Below, one piece after another: positions 28,149-38,156 of a stretch of DNA of 64,000 nucleotides. The translations under genes were made by a program, and so were the position numbers. Source of the DNA: Methanosarcina mazei S-6 (lineage in GTDB: Archaea > Halobacteriota > Methanosarcinia > Methanosarcinales > Methanosarcinaceae); NCBI RefSeq assembly GCF_000970205.1, contig NZ_CP009512.1, positions 2,170,001 to 2,234,000 on the forward strand. Reading direction: 5' to 3'. The notes beneath the pieces are model-generated. The model was given only the letters and a program-made list of their open reading frames with translations, was not told the DNA's origin and did no database searches. Position 1 is the stretch's first letter; each line of letters opens with the position of its first letter.

Positions 28149-28655
28149 ATGCCAGAAGGACGAATTCTAATTGTCGAAGACGAATATATTGTCGCCATGG
28201 GAATAAAGCGCATGCTGAAGAATCTGGGGTACACACTGGCAGGCGTTGCTTCCTCGGGAGAAGAAGCCATTAATAAAGCGGAAAGCAGCTTTCCTGACCT
28301 TGTGCTTATGGATATAATGCTTAAAGGGGAGATGAACGGGATAGAGGCTGCAAAAGAGATCAAAGTACGCTTTGGTATCCCTGTGGTTTACCTGACTGCC
28401 TGTTCGGAAAGCAAAATAGTGGAACGTGCCTGGAAAACGGGACCTTCTGGATATATCGTGAAGCCGTTTGACGAAAAAGACCTGCAAAAGAGCATTGATG
28501 TGGCCATGCGCAGGCAGAGGATGGAAAAAAATGAGCCTGGAAGAAGTTCCCTTAATGCTGAAAATCCCTTAAGGAACCCTGAACATGCTCTCAAAAAAAG
28601 TGAAAAAACGCCCGAAAAACTTTCCGAATCCGTTAAGTGTACTGAACGACTTTGA
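28149..28655 (+). CDS. Second single-domain response regulator
   Basis: 168 residues, GAAGGTG ahead of ATG 28149. Receiver domain with 'VEDE', 'LVLMDIMLKG', 'VYLTACSE' and 'YIVKPFDEKDL', closely similar to the receiver at 27184, followed by a polar Lys/Ser/Glu tail of about 45 residues instead of an output domain. Probably a tandem duplicate; it could serve the unpaired kinase at 10806. Confidence 0.9.
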   Translation: MPEGRILIVEDEYIVAMGIKRMLKNLGYTLAGVASSGEEAINKAESSFPDLVLMDIMLKGEMNGIEAAKEIKVRFGIPVVYLTACSESKIVERAWKTGPSGYIVKPFDEKDLQKSIDVAMRRQRMEKNEPGRSSLNAENPLRNPEHALKKSEKTPEKLSESVKCTERL

Positions 28656-28793
28656 ATGCAAAATGATATTTAAGCAAAATAGATATTTAATATACTTAAA
28701 TACTTAAGCATACTTCTTTTTCCTTTTTTAAAGCATTTCAGGCTTCTAATATGGTTTAAACCTTAAAATGGTTTTCTGGCTCACCCCGGACAT

Positions 28794-30305
28794 TCAGGTT
28801 CCAAGTTCTTTTTCAATGGCTTCGGCTACCGTTTTAAGGACTTTTATTCTGGAATACCTTTTGTCATTTGATTCAACGACAATCCAGGGAGCTCCTAAGG
28901 TGCTGGTTTTCTGAAGCATTTCATTGACTGCGATTTCATAATCGTCCCAGCGGTTCCTGTTCCGCCAGTCATCTTCCGTGATTTTCCAGCGTTTCTCAGG
29001 GTCAGTAAGCCGGCTTTCAAAACGTTCCAGCTGGGTTTCCTTATCTATATGCAGCCAGAACTTCAGGATAATTGCTCCTGAGTCATAAAGTATTTTTTCA
29101 AACTCATTTATCTCTCTGTAAGCCCTTCCCCATTCTTCTTCCGTACTGAACCCTTCCACTCTCTCCACAAGGACGCGCCCGTACCAGCTCCGATCAAAAA
29201 TGGTCATGTGCCCTGCCATGGGGGTTGCACTACAGAAGCGCCAGAGGTACTGGTGGGCTTTTTCATAATCATTTGGAGAACCTACAGGCACGACCCTGTA
29301 AAGCCTCGGGTTAAGCTCTTCAACAAGGCGGTGAATATTTCCCCCTTTTCCTGCAGCATCCCAGCCCTCAAAAACGACAACTGTAGAACGTTTTCTTTTT
29401 AACAGTTCGTACTGAAGGTTTTCAATTTTTTCCTGAAAGAGCTTTTTTGATTCTCTGTACTCTTCCAGGGTAATACTTTTTGACAGGTCTACCTTTTCCA
29501 GGACTGAACCGTCAAGGGCAGGGAGCTTTTCTTTTGCCATGTCCAGGTATTTTATTGTCTGCTCCCCCGGTGTGCGCGTTACTTTTTCAATACATTTCTC
29601 AATCGCACCGGCAACCTTTGACATTATTTTTAAAACTGCAAAGTTCCTGTCATTTGCCTCAATTATTGTCCAGGGAGCGTAAGGCACATCGGTTCTTTCG
29701 AGTATCCTTTCAACAACAGGCAGATATTCTTCATAGCCTTCAATAAATTCAAGGTCTTTCCCGTTTTTATCTTTATATTCTTCAAGAATGAGAGGTATGC
29801 CTCTCTTTTTTATTTCCTTAAAGCGCTCCTTCTGCTCTTTTTCACTGATATGCAGAAAGAATTTGAGTATCAGGTACCCGTCATCCGAAAGCTGTCGCTC
29901 AAAATAGGTCAGTTCTTCGAGCGTTTTTTCGAGAGCATCTTCATTTTTTTCCTTAGCAAATAGCTCAATTACTGCCCTGCTGTACCAGCTCCGATCAAAA
30001 ATTCCTATTCTTCCCCTGACAGGGATCCTGGACCAGAAATGAAGCAGGAAAGGCTTTAATTCTTCCTTATAGCAGGGCCTCCTCATCGTATGGAAATCAA
30101 AGCCTCTCGGGTCCAGGGGAAGTATGAAACGGTTGATGTCCTCTCCCATTCCTGACGCGTGCCAGCCTTCAAAAACAATTATAATGGGTATTTTTAATTC
30201 CCATGCCTTCCGTTGAAGCTCACCCAGCTTAACCTGAAGTGTTTTCATACTCTGCTTGTATTCCCCATTAGTTATTTCCCGGGAAAGGTCAACATTTTCA
30301 AGAAT
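28794..30305 (-). CDS. ppk2: Two-domain PPK2-type polyphosphate kinase / phosphotransferase
   Basis: 503 residues if started at ATT 30305; the first ATG is at 30248. Two PPK2 modules: the C-terminal one has a good Walker A (FEGWDAAGKGGNIHRL) and 'FDRSWYGRVLVERVEG', the N-terminal one a degenerate P-loop (FEGWHASGMGEDINRF) and 'FDRSWYSRAVIELFA'. This is the layout of polyphosphate:AMP phosphotransferases, where only the C-terminal half binds nucleotide; the enzyme would make ADP from AMP and polyphosphate or the reverse. The codons before ATG 30248 read LENVDLSREITNGEYKQS and align with LEKVDLSKSITLEEYRES ahead of the second module, so they are coding. AGGGGG sits 7 bases before ATT. Single gene, no partner. 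Confidence 0.9.
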   Translation of the reverse strand: MLENVDLSREITNGEYKQSMKTLQVKLGELQRKAWELKIPIIIVFEGWHASGMGEDINRFILPLDPRGFDFHTMRRPCYKEELKPFLLHFWSRIPVRGRIGIFDRSWYSRAVIELFAKEKNEDALEKTLEELTYFERQLSDDGYLILKFFLHISEKEQKERFKEIKKRGIPLILEEYKDKNGKDLEFIEGYEEYLPVVERILERTDVPYAPWTIIEANDRNFAVLKIMSKVAGAIEKCIEKVTRTPGEQTIKYLDMAKEKLPALDGSVLEKVDLSKSITLEEYRESKKLFQEKIENLQYELLKRKRSTVVVFEGWDAAGKGGNIHRLVEELNPRLYRVVPVGSPNDYEKAHQYLWRFCSATPMAGHMTIFDRSWYGRVLVERVEGFSTEEEWGRAYREINEFEKILYDSGAIILKFWLHIDKETQLERFESRLTDPEKRWKITEDDWRNRNRWDDYEIAVNEMLQKTSTLGAPWIVVESNDKRYSRIKVLKTVAEAIEKELGT

Positions 30306-33129
30306 TCTTTAGCCCCCTGCTGTTCTTAAAGTGATGATTTTCATTTCTCCATATCGGGAGAAATATTAGACAGACGAAATAACTGATACATTTCAGTTTA
30401 TTATAAAATATATTTTATTTATCATATAGTACAAAGTTTATAATTATATCCAATTATTTTCATGCCTACCTGCCTTTCAGGCCAATAATAAATAGCTAAA
30501 TTAAGATTAAATGTGCTAATTAAGATTATTACACTGATACAAAACATCTATTACAAATATCTAATGTAATACTCCCGCCAATTATTTAAATTTTTAACAT
30601 AGATTGGAGAATGAGATAATAAAAAGAGTTGAATAAAAAATGAAAAAATAATAGGAGATTGTCTAAGACATCAGGAGATTATTTGAGACGGAACAAATTA
30701 ACATGCGCTTAAAATTTTTGTTTGAGAATATTTTTTACCTGAAAAATAAAGAGCAATTTTTCAGCCATTAAAAAGCAGTCAATTTATAAGGATAATGCCC
30801 AAACTTAATTTTATATATTAAACTTAAGGAAAAAATAGTAAAGCTGAGTATTAATTAACCAATATACTTTTTACAGCTATTTTGACTCGCCTGGTCTACA
30901 CTATTGAGACTAAAAGTTAAATTATAAATATAGTTCGATATTAACATATCAAACCTGGGCTTTTTTTAAATATCTTCAAAAAAACAATATATTCTATATA
31001 TTATGTATTTTACATAACTGATCAATTTCAGATCTCAAAATATCCCAAAAAACATACATTAAAAAGAATATGTATTATAATGTGTGTTTATAAATAATTA
31101 CCTACATTCCTATACATAACACATATTGAAATATAATTTTTTATAAGCTACCATAATTTCATTCTTTTTTCCATATTAAACGATTATACTATTTAAAAGA
31201 CATAATTCAGTACATGTGTTAATAATACTTTAATTCATTTATAGGCATTATAATATATACTTACAATAAGATTAACAATTAATGTTATTAAAAATTATCT
31301 TTTTTAAAAAATATTTTGAATTAGATATTTTAAAATATAAAATTAATTTATAATAACTATTATTGAATATATGTAATTAAGATCAATATAATTAGAATGA
31401 CGTCAGCTTTTAGATATATTAAATATAATAAATATAACTTTTTATACATAACTTACAAAATAGGAATATATAATTTATTAAGTAGCTAAAAATTAAGCTA
31501 ATATTAATTATAGATATTTTAGGAGGTTTAATATAAAGAAATATCTGAGAAATAAGCTATAGGCTATTGTATATTACTAAACTACTACTTTTACAGGGAT
31601 TTTTAGCAAAAATATCAAACAATTATGTGCATATTTTGAATTATTATGCTATATTTATAATATATTTTTTTGATCAGATAGTGTAGACTATTTTGTTCAA
31701 AGTAGAGTAAAAACGCATAGAAGAAAAATCGTCCAAAGAAATTTTTTAAAATAATCATGGAATATAGCTAAAAATAACTGACTATTTGCAAATATAACCC
31801 TTAATACCTCTTAATAAAAATCCTATCATTACTTATTCATATAATATGTAGGAATCATCAGGCATATTTTTCAGGATTGTTTTTCCTTACTATTGTTTCA
31901 TAGTTAATAAGGCGGTTATCGGTCAAATATGGCGTATTCATATAGTCCATGGAATAACCGAGTTCACAAAATTGGGTGTTTCGCATAAAATTTCACCTCT
32001 GATAAAATTCATTCACATATGGTATAAGAATAAATTTTTCATTATATCCTGTCTGTTATGGCAGGTCTTTCTCAAAGTTCGGCTTTTAAATCAAGAGCAG
32101 ACGTTATGCATAAAGATAATTATAAGGAGTGTTTAATATTAAAAAATTCAGATTTTGTTTGGAAACATAAATTATAGCATCTAGAAGCAGTTAAAAAGTT
32201 AGGCAAAATTATAAATTCAATAAATTAATTTCACAGAATTCCTTTTATTTTTTAATTTATTTGTATAGACTCGATAAAATTAACTAACAAAATATATTTT
32301 TTATAAAAAAATAATACAATATCAGGGTATTTTTATATATTATGATTTGTACCATGACCTCTACACTATTCAAATTAAAAACATGCTAAAACATATAGAT
32401 AAAAAATACTTAACAATCATAAAAAATATTAAAAATAGCATCTATAAAATATAATAAGGCAAAATATAGAAGGATATAAAAATATTTTGTAAATAATTTT
32501 ATCATTATCAGTTTTTGAAGCCACTACTCAAAAACAAACAGCAACTAACGGTAATATGATAATAATATAACAGTAACACAGTAATTATGCATAGCGAAAC
32601 GATATCTCAAGAGCTTTTAATTTTTGCTTTAAATCAGGAAGGCTCTTTTCAATTATATTCTCATTTTTCAGTTATATTCTCATTTCTTAGTTAGATTATC
32701 CGTTATTGCCAGGCAGCTATAAACAGTTTTTTATTCAGCAGCGGCGGGACCTGTTAGCGAAATCTGATTTTCAGAAGATTTTTTCCTTACAGGAGTTTAA
32801 TAATTAACTGTCAGAGAGATTTTTGTTAAAGGAAATTTTTGATGACGCAGATTTTTATTCATCGAGTATCAGAGATCTGCCATTAAAGGAGAATTAATAG
32901 TGAATTAATAGTGCGAATTTGAATTATAAACAGTGAGAATTTGAACTATAGCACATGTTTGCCCTGAACAAATTTTTATTACATAGTTATTACATGGCAA
33001 ATCTGGGAATTAATCTTTTAAATTTCAAGTAACTTAATATTAATTATTATATTAAACTAAGTTTTTTGTCAGTGTTCTACCTGAGAAATACCACAAAAGA
33101 TATTTTTATACAAGTTTTATGTAACAGAA
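30306..33129. other. AT-rich gene desert
   Basis: About 2.8 kb of very AT-rich sequence between the PPK2 gene and the zinc-ribbon gene. Apart from the 42-codon ORF at 31858-31986 (own entry) I see no gene, no tRNA and no long repeat. Islands of higher GC at 31850-32110 and 32700-32960 could be small RNAs or relics. No replication initiator gene is near. Confidence 0.5.
31858..31986 (-). CDS. Small ORF, 42 residues, strong ribosome-binding site
   Basis: ATG 31986 is preceded by GAGGTG at 7 bases, the same quality of signal as the real genes here. The product starts MRNTQFCELGYSMDYMNTPY and ends NNPEKYA; it is polar and aromatic (five Tyr), with one Cys and no membrane segment. Codons and base content differ from the surrounding AT-rich desert, as if the frame is kept. 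Unknown function; it was found by eye and is shorter than normal gene-calling limits. Confidence 0.5.
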   Translation of the reverse strand: MRNTQFCELGYSMDYMNTPYLTDNRLINYETIVRKNNPEKYA

Positions 33130-33594
33130 TCAGAATTCCAGTTTCAAATTAAAAATTTCTTCAAAAAGTCCATATTTTTTGCGGGCCCGGTAAAGGTACT
33201 GGCGGATCGGAGTATTATCTCTTGCCCTGGCAAAAAGAGCTTCTATTTCTCCTTTTGAAAAAACAGCCTCCAGCTTTTTAATAGGTATGGCTTTAAGGTC
33301 TTCCCAGCTGTCAACCACAGGGTTGCTTATAGGAATCGGGATCGGAAGCAGTGAGATCTGAGCCTCATCCACCCAGTTCCAGTCGGAATCATAAATATTT
33401 GCATAAAAGGCACCACAGGAAGCACATTTTGTTACGACCAATATATTTTCTTCGGCAGTGTGATAGCTGAGGCTCATGAGAATGGAGTCACAGCCTGTGC
33501 AGTTGCCAATCTCGTTTTTTTCCATGCTGTATGCAGGTATCCGGTTTTCTTCGATGTAAAGTGCTTTTTCATTGAGGTCGTACTTATATTCCAT
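33130..33594 (-). CDS. Probable zinc-ribbon protein, unknown
   Basis: 154 residues from ATG 33594 (AGGAG eight bases before); an in-frame ATG 16 codons earlier has no such site. 'CTGC' and 'CASC' 28 residues apart form a likely zinc ribbon. A Pro/Ile-rich link (LLPIPIPISNP) separates it from a helical C-terminal half (KKLEAVFSKGEIEALFARARDNTPIRQYLYRARKKYG). I do not recognise the family. Isolated at the end of the AT-rich desert. Confidence 0.6.
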   Translation of the reverse strand: MEYKYDLNEKALYIEENRIPAYSMEKNEIGNCTGCDSILMSLSYHTAEENILVVTKCASCGAFYANIYDSDWNWVDEAQISLLPIPIPISNPVVDSWEDLKAIPIKKLEAVFSKGEIEALFARARDNTPIRQYLYRARKKYGLFEEIFNLKLEF

Positions 33595-34740
33595 GTCGTC
33601 CGCTCCTGAAGAGGCCGAGCCCCTGAACGCAAATTTTTTCATTCCAGGATGGTGTTAATTCCTCTTTGATTTCTGTCTAAGGTCGTAACCCTATTAATAT
33701 TAATCGGGTATAGATACTCTTCGTTTTTGAGGAGTATTAATAAAAAACAGGACTTTTTTGCATACTTTTTACAAATCATAAAACCAATTCATCACCAACA
33801 CAAATTTCTATATGAGTGACACCGGGTGAAAAAATCACTATGAGCAAAATAGTAACAAAAATAAGTTACACAATACCTGCATAATTTTTCCACGTTTTTG
33901 ACCTAAATTTTAGTTATAGTTTTTAGTTTTGATGAAGCGTTCTTAAGCAATATATCCAACAATCTACTTTTTCTGGATTCAAAATTTATACAAACTATAT
34001 GTTTTCCTAAAAATTACTTTTGCACGACGTAAGCCAGCTTACTTGAGTATAGATCAGATTTTTGTTTTTTGATTGTCCCCCATCCAATAAGAAAAACTTT
34101 TGAGAATTTATTCAACGATAGATTTTTAAACATCTTTTTTATATGTAATGGTTTCACTTGAAGAAAAAGATTTATTACACTATTACGAAAAAGCGAAATC
34201 AAAAATCAATAGCATACTAAGGTTTTGCTGCTTCTAGCAGAACGCAGAATCGGTTTGAAAAATGTCCTAGACAAACAGAAAAGCGGATTTTGCGTTATAT
34301 TAATAATATAAATTTAATCGATTTTGGAGTATTGAACACAAGCTTAATATATATGATTGTAAGAAAATAATAATGTTATTAAGTAAATATATTGTGTAAG
34401 TATTCAAATTTCTGGCAGGAAATTCGAAGACTTTTTCAGCTCTGAAAATAAGAATAATACTTTATAAAACAGGGCAGCTAAAAATGGAAAATATGAAAGG
34501 ATAGATCTCCAGGTAAGCCAATTCCGAGAGAATCCCAGGTGCAAAGACGGTGTGAATGGATGATAAAAAGTGATATATTGAAGAAAGAACATATCATACA
34601 CAGGGTTGAAACTTGAAGCACCTAATATTGCCTGAAGAGCAGGAGCTTTAATATCCATTTACATCAGGACGAATAAATTTACAAACCTATATATAGAGCT
34701 ATAACTGAGATAGTTTACTACATCAGTAAAGGTGGTAATT
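33595..34740. other. AT-rich intergenic region
   Basis: About 1.1 kb. ORFs at 34014 and 34404 on the minus strand lack ribosome-binding sites and recognisable content. TATA-like 'acctatatatagagc' at about 34686-34700 lies about 45 bases ahead of the DUF2551 gene and is its probable promoter. Confidence 0.4.
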
Positions 34741-35073
34741 ATGGTATCCATCCGAGCTAAAATTAAATCCAGATTAGAGAAATTCCTTGAAGTTGATTCC
34801 AATGGATATCGAAGGGCTATACTGTGTATCTTCATCAAGGTAAAGAAAGCAACTATTGACGAGCTTCATGAAATGCTTTCAAGTAAATACAATGTATCAA
34901 GAAATACAGTAGCATCCATGGTAGGGTACATACATTCAAAACTTGGAATACTGAGAGCACATAAGGAGTCCTATAAAACCCCCATGGTTTATCTCCTGAG
35001 AGAGGAATACATAGACCTGATTATGAAAATAGTTGCATCGCCTGAAAAGACAATAAATGACTCCACAGCCTGA
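34741..35073 (+). CDS. DUF2551 small DNA-binding-like protein
   Basis: 110 residues. 'NGYRRAILCIFIKVKKATIDELHEML' and 'VSRNTVASMVGYIHSKLGILRAHKES' form a winged-helix-like pattern and are characteristic of DUF2551, a methanogen family. ATG 34741 follows AAAGGTGGT; a GTG at 34732 is inside that site. Likely a transcription regulator, target unknown. Fifty bases before the next gene on the same strand. Confidence 0.8.
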   Translation: MVSIRAKIKSRLEKFLEVDSNGYRRAILCIFIKVKKATIDELHEMLSSKYNVSRNTVASMVGYIHSKLGILRAHKESYKTPMVYLLREEYIDLIMKIVASPEKTINDSTA

Positions 35074-35123
35074 AAAAATCAATATTCCGGCATTTCTCAT
35101 TTTCACCTGGTTTCTGATAGACA

Positions 35124-35525
35124 ATGTCAATTGTAAAAAACGCACCCAGAACAGCAACTACCATTGTTGTACGGTCAGACGCCAATACCCGTGTAAGCCA
35201 TTCAAGGGACCCTTATTACAACCTTATGCGGCGTATTTTTCAGGAAGACGCCACTGCTGTCCGGGGCCGGAAATTTCTTACAATGGTTGAAGAACGGCAG
35301 GCGGCAGGTAATGCTATCCGGACCGATGAATGGAAGGCTGTTCTCGAAGAACTGCAGATAGGTCGTGCCTCCTTTTATGCAATGAGAAACAAGCTCCTCG
35401 GCGCAGGGCTAATTTCCATCAAAAATAAAGAGTATCGACTTTCAGGCCAGTTTTCAAAAGACCTTATTGATATGGCACGCTGGTGGTGGACCGCTGTCCT
35501 TGAGCAGCCAGAAGAAAGTCTTTGA
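35124..35525 (+). CDS. Winged-helix-like hypothetical protein
   Basis: 133 residues. The C-terminal half (TDEWKAVLEELQIGRASFYAMRNKLLGAGLISIKNKEYRLS) fits a helix-turn-helix with a wing and ends in a Trp-rich helix (DMARWWWTAVLEQ). The N-terminal 45 residues are polar. No good ribosome-binding site before ATG 35124, suggesting translation after DUF2551 as a small operon of two DNA-binding proteins. Confidence 0.6.
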   Translation: MSIVKNAPRTATTIVVRSDANTRVSHSRDPYYNLMRRIFQEDATAVRGRKFLTMVEERQAAGNAIRTDEWKAVLEELQIGRASFYAMRNKLLGAGLISIKNKEYRLSGQFSKDLIDMARWWWTAVLEQPEESL

Positions 35526-35820
35526 TCTGTACCAAAAGAATTACTTATTTTAACCTGAGATTATTTTTTTAACCTTAGATAATCTTTTTTAATCTTAGAT
35601 AATCTTTTCAACCTGAGATTATATTTTGCTCATTCTGGAAGGCGCAGGAGAGTTATTTTTCAATAGATTTAACTTTCTACAAAATTTATTGTCAGATGCT
35701 TTTTTGCCGCACATTTAACATATCTGCAGGCATCCAGCCGAAAGCTATATATATAAAATACTCCTTTAGAAGATACGCTTCAGGGCGCAAGAATCACGCC
35801 CCACAGCGAAAAATCATCGA
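35526..35820. promoter_or_regulatory. tRNA-Gln upstream region
   Basis: Short repeated phrases of 'aacctgagattat' / 'aatcttagataatc' at 35551-35625, then a strong TATA box 'ctatatatataaaat' at 35745-35759 ahead of the tRNA. A small stem gggcg/cgccc lies in the leader (about 35784-35803). Confidence 0.5.
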
Positions 35821-35893
35821 AGCCCGGTAGTGTAGTGGTCAATCATGCGGGACTCTGGATCCTGCAACCTCGGTTCGAATCCGTGCCGGGCTA
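35821..35893 (+). tRNA. tRNA-Gln (CTG)
   Basis: Acceptor arms agcccgg and ccgggct pair fully; anticodon stem cggga/tcctg encloses the loop ctctgga, giving anticodon CTG (codon CAG). T loop ttcgaat is present. The T stem has one T-T mismatch. CCA is not encoded. The last base is the discriminator A. Confidence 0.9.
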
Positions 35894-36543
35894 TACACAC
35901 TTTTATTTACACTGTTAAATCCCAAACTTTAAGCAATTTATCTTTTTTAAACTTCGCTTGGTTTCTTAAAATCTTTTGATATTCTTATGACTTTTTTGCG
36001 TTCATATAGTTTTTTTGCTGCATTTACTCTCTTCTGGCTTTCTTTCACTTTCTTATGATTTTTTTATTTTCTTATGGCTTTCTTCTGTTTTCTTATGTCT
36101 TTTTTGTTTTCTTTTGCTTTTAATTATCTATTCATTACTTTGTTGTATTTTTCTTTTTGTGCCTTGCAGAAAAACATTAATGTTGCCTGCAAGTCTCTGT
36201 AAAAAACGAAAATAATTTGTGAGAATACAAAAATATTTTGGAATTATGCATAAATAATTTACATAGTTTAACTAAATATTTTTCTTTTGATATTTCGCAA
36301 AAGTTAGGTTTAAACTTATCAAGAAATCAAAAAATAGCCTTTAAAATGGTTTTTAAAGGATAAAAAGCTTTTTAATCATTTTTTCACCTTCACCATATGA
36401 GTAAACTGGCGCATATACTACCAAAATAATATTAGCTTAATGAGATAACTATTTATAATAAGTATATGTAATATAATACTGAAGTAAAAACATAATACAA
36501 TTATAAAGTAAAACCACAAAACAGCTTATAGCGGGGGAAAAAC
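35894..36543. other. T-rich intergenic region and DUF1699 promoter
   Basis: 650 bases. 35990-36140 is a run of 'cttatgac/tttctt/tttgctt' phrases that makes a spurious hydrophobic ORF (36015). TATA-like 'actatttataataag' lies at about 36448-36462, some 85 bases ahead of the DUF1699 gene. Confidence 0.4.
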
Positions 36544-36951
36544 ATGAGAATAAGAGTAGTCAGTACAAGGGAAGAAATCTTTACACTTAATCCGAATGAG
36601 CGTCTTGTTCACCTGGCTTTCAGACCATCAAACAAAGATATCTTCGGACTTGTTGAAACCTGCCCCAGGATTGAGGTAGTACAGCTACCTAAATCCTACA
36701 AACGCACGGTCTCAAAGTCCATAGCCATGTTCCTTCAGATGCAGAGGGTTCAGCTTCTTGAGGGAGATGTCTGGGGTCACAGGAAAGACATAAACGAATA
36801 CTATGCAATTCCTTCCTCGGTTATTGAAAAGATAAAAGATATGAAAACAGAAGGAAAAGCTGCTGAAGAAATAGAGAGAAAAGTTTCAAGGGAAAGCAAA
36901 CTGAACCCTGAGATGGTTGCTTATATTATGAATAAGGAAATACCTGCCTGA
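36544..36951 (+). CDS. DUF1699 family protein
   Basis: 135 residues with the family start MRIRVVSTREEIFTLNPNER and 'HLAFRPSNKDIFGLVETCPRIEVVQLPKSYKRTVSKSI'. DUF1699 is restricted mainly to Methanosarcinales and is of unknown function. GCGGGGG lies before ATG 36544. No membrane segments; the C-terminal part is helical and charged. Single gene with its own promoter region. Confidence 0.85.
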   Translation: MRIRVVSTREEIFTLNPNERLVHLAFRPSNKDIFGLVETCPRIEVVQLPKSYKRTVSKSIAMFLQMQRVQLLEGDVWGHRKDINEYYAIPSSVIEKIKDMKTEGKAAEEIERKVSRESKLNPEMVAYIMNKEIPA

Positions 36952-37323
36952 TCTGCACAGAAAAGGTATGATCCCTGAGATCTGCTGGAGATTGGAATGT
37001 ATAGATAATCGATTCCGCACTACAAACTACAAATATACTCTCCAGCAGGATCTCTTCTTCAGCAGTCCTCTCCTGAAAATCCAAGAAATTTCAACATTTA
37101 ATTTAGATCAATTTACAAGAATACTCTGTTTTAATACGGAAAACTAAATTTCAGATTTAAATCCTTTCTATGTTTCAGATTTGGATTCTTACTTTTTCAG
37201 ATTTTTGCTTCATCCCGGCCCTGAGAACCCTTATTAACCTTATATAATGGTATTATACAGCCGGTTTTATAAGTTCTCTTACGCTGGTGGACTTCAATGC
37301 ACGTAGGTATGACACGAGAACTT
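36952..37323. other. Intergenic stretch
   Basis: About 370 bases between convergent genes. An imperfect inverted pair 'gatctgctggagattgg' / 'ctccagcaggatctc' (36980-37051) could form a long hairpin acting as a terminator. Nothing else seen. Confidence 0.4.
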
Positions 37324-37863
37324 TTAATTGTTTATAGCCCTCTCAACCAGTTCCATCTGCCCGATACTGTCTTCTCCCCACTTCTGTTTTGTTTCTTCAC
37401 TCCAGTGGAGCCTATCTTCTCCAATCATCGATTTTGGAATTGTGAAAACCTTTGCTCTCGTATTTCTTGGGGTGTTGCATCTTAGCCATTTATACTGGTT
37501 AATATCTGTATCATATACCAGACAATAATCAAGTCTGTATGCGCCCGGAATATCTGAGGATTTATAATAAATCTGTTTCAGGCCCTCTTTTGGCCCTTTT
37601 CCCTGTTTTCTATTTTTGCCAGCTATTTTCATTTCTTCTTTTCTTATATCTTCCAGAAACTTTAAACTCCTCTCGACTTCACTTTTAAATATAATCAGAT
37701 GCCATTTCAAAGACAGTGGATAGCGTTTTCTCATAAGCTCATTTAATTCGTCAATCAAAGCAGAATCATCTATAGTGTTTTCAATTTCTTCCATTAATTC
37801 TTTCATTCTTCTTAGATTAGCCTTCTGTCTTGCTTCACTGGTTGCCATATCAATCGCCAACAT
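37324..37863 (-). CDS. Hypothetical protein
   Basis: 179 residues from ATG 37863; a second ATG five codons on is possible. N-terminal half is helical and charged (KANLRRMKELMEEIENTIDDSALIDELNELMRKRYP), the C-terminal half has mixed strands with 'SSDIPGAYRLDYCLVYDTDINQYKWLRCNTPRNTRAKVF'. Not recognised. The base use is close to that of core genes. Isolated. Confidence 0.55.
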   Translation of the reverse strand: MLAIDMATSEARQKANLRRMKELMEEIENTIDDSALIDELNELMRKRYPLSLKWHLIIFKSEVERSLKFLEDIRKEEMKIAGKNRKQGKGPKEGLKQIYYKSSDIPGAYRLDYCLVYDTDINQYKWLRCNTPRNTRAKVFTIPKSMIGEDRLHWSEETKQKWGEDSIGQMELVERAINN

Positions 37864-38156
37864 TTAAATTATAGTTTAACTGTATATGCAACATTAGGTT
37901 CTTAAATTTTTTCATAGTTATGGCCAAAATAAATCCGAATTTTCAGGGACGAGAAATTGAAATAAGAAAAAAAGGAAGGAAAAGACAGCTGTAGAAAAGA
38001 AAGGAGGAAAATAAGTTAAATTAAGTTTATATTCCTTAAAAGTTTGAAATCAAATATACTGATCCTTTTCCTGTATTATTCTTCACCTGTACTATCCTTT
38101 TCCTGTACTATCCTGCACCCTGTAAAACTTTTCCTTAAATAATTGTTGAAACCGGA

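Noticed and set aside
31500-31560. Ribosome-binding site GGAGGT followed by a possible mini-ORF
   Set aside because: No ATG, GTG or TTG at suitable spacing and a stop follows after about ten codons.
34404-34658. 84-codon hydrophobic ORF divergent from DUF2551
   Set aside because: No start signal and no recognisable family; it might be a relic but I cannot support it.
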